Origin: Channallabes apus
Taxonomy: Eukaryota > Chordata > Actinopteri > Siluriformes > Clariidae
Assembly (NCBI GenBank): GCA_030522415.1
Contig: CM060104.1
Location: 20,227,825 to 20,291,824, forward strand
Length of the DNA: 64,000 bases
Direction of reading: 5' to 3'
The translations under genes were made by a program, and so were the position numbers. Shown here in pieces: positions 62,498 through 64,000 of the stretch; positions within the stretch are counted from its first letter, which is position 1; each line of letters starts with the position of its first letter. Under the pieces are notes generated by a model. It was not told the DNA's origin. It saw only the letters and a program-made list of their open reading frames with translations, and did no database searches.

Positions 62498-63732
62498 CCC
62501 AGATTCACCTGAAGAACCGAGAGCTAGAGAACACCAAGTTAAGTGCTGAGCTGCAGATGCTGAGGTCAGTGGATGTAAATAAGGAGAACACCATTGCACA
62601 GCTGAAGGAGGAGCTGGCACGCGCTAAAGCCTGCTTGGCAGAGAAAGACAAGCAGCATCGCCAGCTACTGGCTAACAGTTCCCCATCGGTAATATAAACC
62701 AACACACCCCTTTGTCTTCCACTTCAAAATAGCTGTTGGTTCTGTGGTGTATCAAAAGCCATTTGGAAATTTTAGCTGACTGTGGAAACTGACACCTTTA
62801 AAGTTTTGGGGGCGTCTTGTATTAACTCAGCATTTCCCACACATAGGTTTTACTTTGGCGCTATGCCCAGGTATGTTTACGAGCAGCCAAGTATATTTCA
62901 CCCTATTTAAAACACACACATACTCACACTCATGTTTTATTTATTAATCTGTGCTGAGAAATCATTGTGCCTTGTTTCCAATTTGGCGACTGAATGAACA
63001 CAGCTCAGGGTCAGGAGAAGAGAGATAGGGAAAGCAGAAAGTGGTCAAGGGCAGAGCAGAAAACAAGTCAAATAAATATCACACTCCAGGGGGGCCTTAT
63101 TTTTGAGACATGTATCACTGGTAAAAAAAAAATATGTTGACAATGCCCCAGGTAGGCAAAAGAGAATATTTTAAGGGTTGTGAGTTTGCGTGAAAACTAT
63201 TTCATGTTTGTGTGTGCTTTCAGGGGGAGAGCAAGGCATTAAGAGAACAGTTAAGGCAAAAAGAGGAGCAGTTGCAGGCCACTCAGCAGCAGGCTTCCAT
63301 GCTTTCGGCAGAGCTCCGGGACTCATCCAGTGCACGGGATCGCAGCATGGCCGAGCTCTACCGGGTCAAGCTGGAGGTTGACGCGCTCAGACAGGGCCAG
63401 ACTGAGGCTCAGGCAGAGTGCAGTCGTCTAGAAAAACAGGTGGAGGAAATGAAGAACTTGGCCACGGAGGAGACAGTAAGTTGTAATTTACAATGACATT
63501 TTCTGAATTCCTATTTTACACTTGAGCAACCAGCTTTAAGTCATGTGATGTGAAAGTAAAGTCTCTTTCTTAGCAGCGTAAAGAGACCGAGGATTTGGCT
63601 TTGGCTGAGTTGCAGAGGGAAGTGGAAGACTTAAAGCTCAGGTTGCAGATGGCTGCAGAGCATTATAAGGAGAAATACAAGGAGTGCCAGAGACTGCAGA
63701 AACAGGTGGTCAAGCTGTCTGAGCAGCAAGGG
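46443..63732 (+). CDS. tax1bp1b: Tax1-binding protein 1 homolog (5' part, partial)
   Basis: Coding exons seen: 46499-46636, 55930-56032, 57010-57200, 57440-57598, 60564-60712, 60983-61073, 62503-62688, 63224-63475 and 63574-63732. The frame is continuous for 476 residues and continues past the window. The coding exon's 5' UTR begins at 46443. The start METSNFAHVIFQNVGKSYLP and the next ~115 residues form the SKICH domain (WVGIFK, WSTARDYYTFLW, FCYVTHKGEIRGASTPFQFR). SDILVVTTKA at 131-140 holds the atypical LC3-interacting motif (ILVV, 133-136), as in TAX1BP1/NDP52. From residue 145 on is long coiled coil; REVEDLKLRLQMAAEHYKEK is nearly as in human. The protein is an autophagy receptor and A20 adaptor in cytosol. 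The C-terminal zinc fingers lie outside the window. Paralogue letter is by linkage. Confidence 0.93.
46800..47420. mobile_element. Tc1-like fragment interrupted by an interspersed repeat
   Basis: TTCACTCACTGAGCACTTTG at about 46802 and GAGTATTTCAGAAACTGCTG at about 47363 belong to one common fish Tc1-like family. Between them, 47085-47280 carries AGTTTTTCCTTGCCACTGTC and AAAGCGCTATACAAATAAAT, which are hallmarks of a different repeat that is also seen at 47551-48050. Degenerate; boundaries are approximate. Confidence 0.5.
47524..48470. mobile_element. Mariner/Tigger-like DNA element split by an insertion
   Basis: The left end CAGTGAAACCTCGGATTACA at 47524 continues, after a 500 bp interruption, at 48051 with ATAATTCGTTCCGGAAGTGG. 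The next parts (AACACACTCGTAAACCAAAT, CCCATAGGAAATAATGGAAA) are typical of a non-autonomous element of this kind. The right end near 48420-48460 is degraded, so the terminal repeat is not complete. Superfamily assignment is tentative. Confidence 0.6.
47551..48050. mobile_element. Interspersed repeat nested in the mariner-like element
   Basis: A 500 bp insert with ATAA on both sides (47547-47550 and 48051-48054) ends in AAAGCGCTATATAAATAAAA. It contains CCTATTGCCATTTCAGGGAG and TTTTTCCTTGCCACCGTCGC. The same segments recur at 47085-47280. I recognise it as an abundant fish repeat but cannot assign its class; no coding sequence is seen. Confidence 0.65.
49830..50262 (+). mobile_element. Tc1-like transposase fragment
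   Basis: The plus-strand translation includes EEVIAGSDRNVSGHTVHCSL, a clear match to the Tc1 transposase DNA-binding region. It jumps, without the catalytic centre, to a C-terminal-like part (QIPQHTFRGLVESMP-type at 50175-50230). This is an internally deleted, dead copy. Confidence 0.7.
50329..51448. mobile_element. Non-autonomous hAT transposon with intact ends
   Basis: Terminal inverted repeats TAGGGTTGGGTACCG (50329-) and CGATACCCAACCCTA (-51448) are flanked by a perfect 8-bp duplication, GTGGCTTT (50321-50328 and 51449-51456), the signature of hAT insertion. Inside, around 50655-50800 on the plus strand, a BED-type zinc finger remnant is visible: VWLYFTRKDSNTATCSKC, then, after a frameshift, the MKHLRAR histidine part. 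The rest of the transposase is missing. Length is 1,120 bp. Confidence 0.92.
51753..51826. repeat. (AC)n(TC)n compound microsatellite
   Basis: About twenty AC units are followed by about sixteen TC units. Confidence 0.92.
53521..53870 (+). mobile_element. SINE (V-SINE/HE1-like), nearly complete
   Basis: The tRNA-like head (CACTGTCGCCTTGCACCTCC, GGTTCGATTCC B-box) is followed by the conserved central part GTTTGCATGTTCTCCCCGTG and GGGTTTCCTCCGGGTACTCC. The tail is GGATTAAGCGGTATAGAAAA with TGAA repeats. These are features of the deeply conserved fish SINE family. A second copy is at 61457-61760. Confidence 0.85.
56062..56543. mobile_element. Short hAT MITE with intact target duplication
   Basis: The ends TAGCGCTGCACAATATATCG and AATATCGTGCAGCCCTA are inverted repeats with few differences. 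The flanks ATTGTATT at 56054-56061 and 56544-56551 are a perfect 8-bp duplication. The interior is rich in ATCGTTATCGCGATAA-type subterminal repeats on both sides. No coding sequence; 482 bp. It lies in the tax1bp1b intron after exon 55930-56032. Confidence 0.9.
58514..58690 (+). mobile_element. tRNA-type SINE fragment, internally deleted
   Basis: GGGCAGTGGTGACTGAGCAG, CCAAGCTGCTACTGTTAGGC and TTAACTCTCTGTGCTCCAGG match a SINE-like family I know from otophysan fish genomes. The part with the B-box is deleted. Confidence 0.6.
58838..58925 (+). mobile_element. Tc1-like transposase fragment
   Basis: GAGTATTTCAGAAACTGCTG and the following TGGGATTTTTACACACAACG correspond to the transposase helix-turn-helix region of the same family as at 47363. 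Short and degenerate. Confidence 0.5.
58928..59484. mobile_element. Possible hAT-derived fragment
   Basis: The right edge GATCAGAGCAGCCCTA resembles a hAT terminal repeat. The left part has AATCGATCGGATACCGGTTG and CGGCCGATAATC, typical of the subterminal part of such elements. A matching left terminus and target duplication are not seen, so the left border is approximate. Confidence 0.45.
59730..60015 (-). mobile_element. Tc1-like fragment, opposite orientation
   Basis: TTTTGGTCTTGCTTTCCTGG and CTTCATGAGAGCCAGTTTCA are the reverse of the transposase start seen in the copy at 44884-45770. GTGTCCAAACTTTTGACTGG at about 59992 is the terminal repeat. Only one end and the 5' coding part remain. 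Confidence 0.75.
61457..61760 (+). mobile_element. SINE (V-SINE/HE1-like), second copy
   Basis: GGCGGCACGGTAGCATAGTG with GTTAGCACTCC and GGTCGATTCCCGACTCGGGT is a tRNA-like head. The conserved core GTGGGTTTCCTCCGGGTACT and the tail CATGAATGAATAAAT follow. It is more diverged than the copy at 53521. Confidence 0.82.
62443..62496. repeat. (TC)n(TG)n tract abutting a tax1bp1b splice acceptor
   Basis: TC repeats pass into about eighteen TG units that end six bases before the acceptor AG at 62501-62502. The TC/TG tract stands where the pyrimidine tract of the exon 62503-62688 would be. Confidence 0.9.
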
Positions 63733-64000
63733 GTGAGTAAAAGCATCTCTGTATAATCTAAGGCTCAGTTCAATCCTTTCACTGTGTTGCCAGCTTAACA
63801 ACTTGCTGACTTTTTTCGACCCCTGCATGTCAAAAAGATATAAGCGACAAATCTAGTGACTTTCTGAGCAGATGTTATGTAGCTGACTACAGCTGCTGGT
63901 TATATGAGGTGAGGGAGAAGGTTCAGTCAACTCAGGCCTGGGTTGTGTTTGTGTGAGCTCATGATCACTGATCAAGCTGTTATATCCCAACGTACTATGG

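Overview
The window is vertebrate nuclear DNA, most likely from a ray-finned (teleost) fish and probably an otophysan. It holds the posterior end of a HoxA cluster and its usual neighbours. From left to right, on the minus strand: hoxa9, hoxa10, hoxa11 and hoxa13 (two coding exons each), then the mitochondrial enzyme gene hibadh (eight coding exons). On the plus strand the 5' part of tax1bp1 follows (nine coding exons seen; the gene runs off the right edge). No evx1 lies between hoxa13 and hibadh, and the anterior/middle Hox genes are absent from the 3.7 kb left of hoxa9. Both points fit the teleost-duplicated HoxAb cluster (hoxa9b, a10b, a11b, a13b, hibadhb, tax1bp1b). The paralogue letter is an inference from gene content.

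Region 1-33 kb is Hox territory. It is AT-rich, has almost no recognisable transposons, and is dotted with microsatellites. All four Hox genes have a single intron with phase-1 splicing, and every reading frame joins cleanly. A miR-196 hairpin lies between hoxa9b and hoxa10b on the same strand. The hoxa9b 3' UTR carries two perfect sites for the first nine nucleotides of that miRNA. An E-box lies about 140-157 bp upstream of the ATG in three of the four Hox genes. The 9.2 kb between hoxa13b and hibadhb, where evx1 would be expected, is non-coding and holds a perfect 22-bp-stem hairpin and a ~330 bp fold-back repeat.

Region 33.7-41.4 kb is hibadhb: a complete 328-residue 3-hydroxyisobutyrate dehydrogenase with a likely mitochondrial presequence, a Rossmann GLGNMG motif and the catalytic Lys. 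Two introns hold Tc1-like remnants. From 41.4 to 44.2 kb is a head-to-head interval with a 5'-truncated LINE. From 44 kb onward is tax1bp1b (SKICH domain, atypical LIR motif ILVV, long coiled coil), an autophagy receptor. Its introns are dense in transposons: Tc1-like fragments in both orientations, two hAT elements with perfect 8-bp target-site duplications, a nested insertion, and V-SINE/HE1-like and tRNA-type SINEs.

No wholly new gene system is evident. The strongest points for a second look are the miR-196/hoxa9b target pair, the shared Hox promoter E-box, the evx1-free interval with its fold-back repeats, the intact hAT boundaries, and the sharp change in transposon density at about 36 kb. 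Exon boundaries were read by hand from splice consensus and phase, without transcript data.
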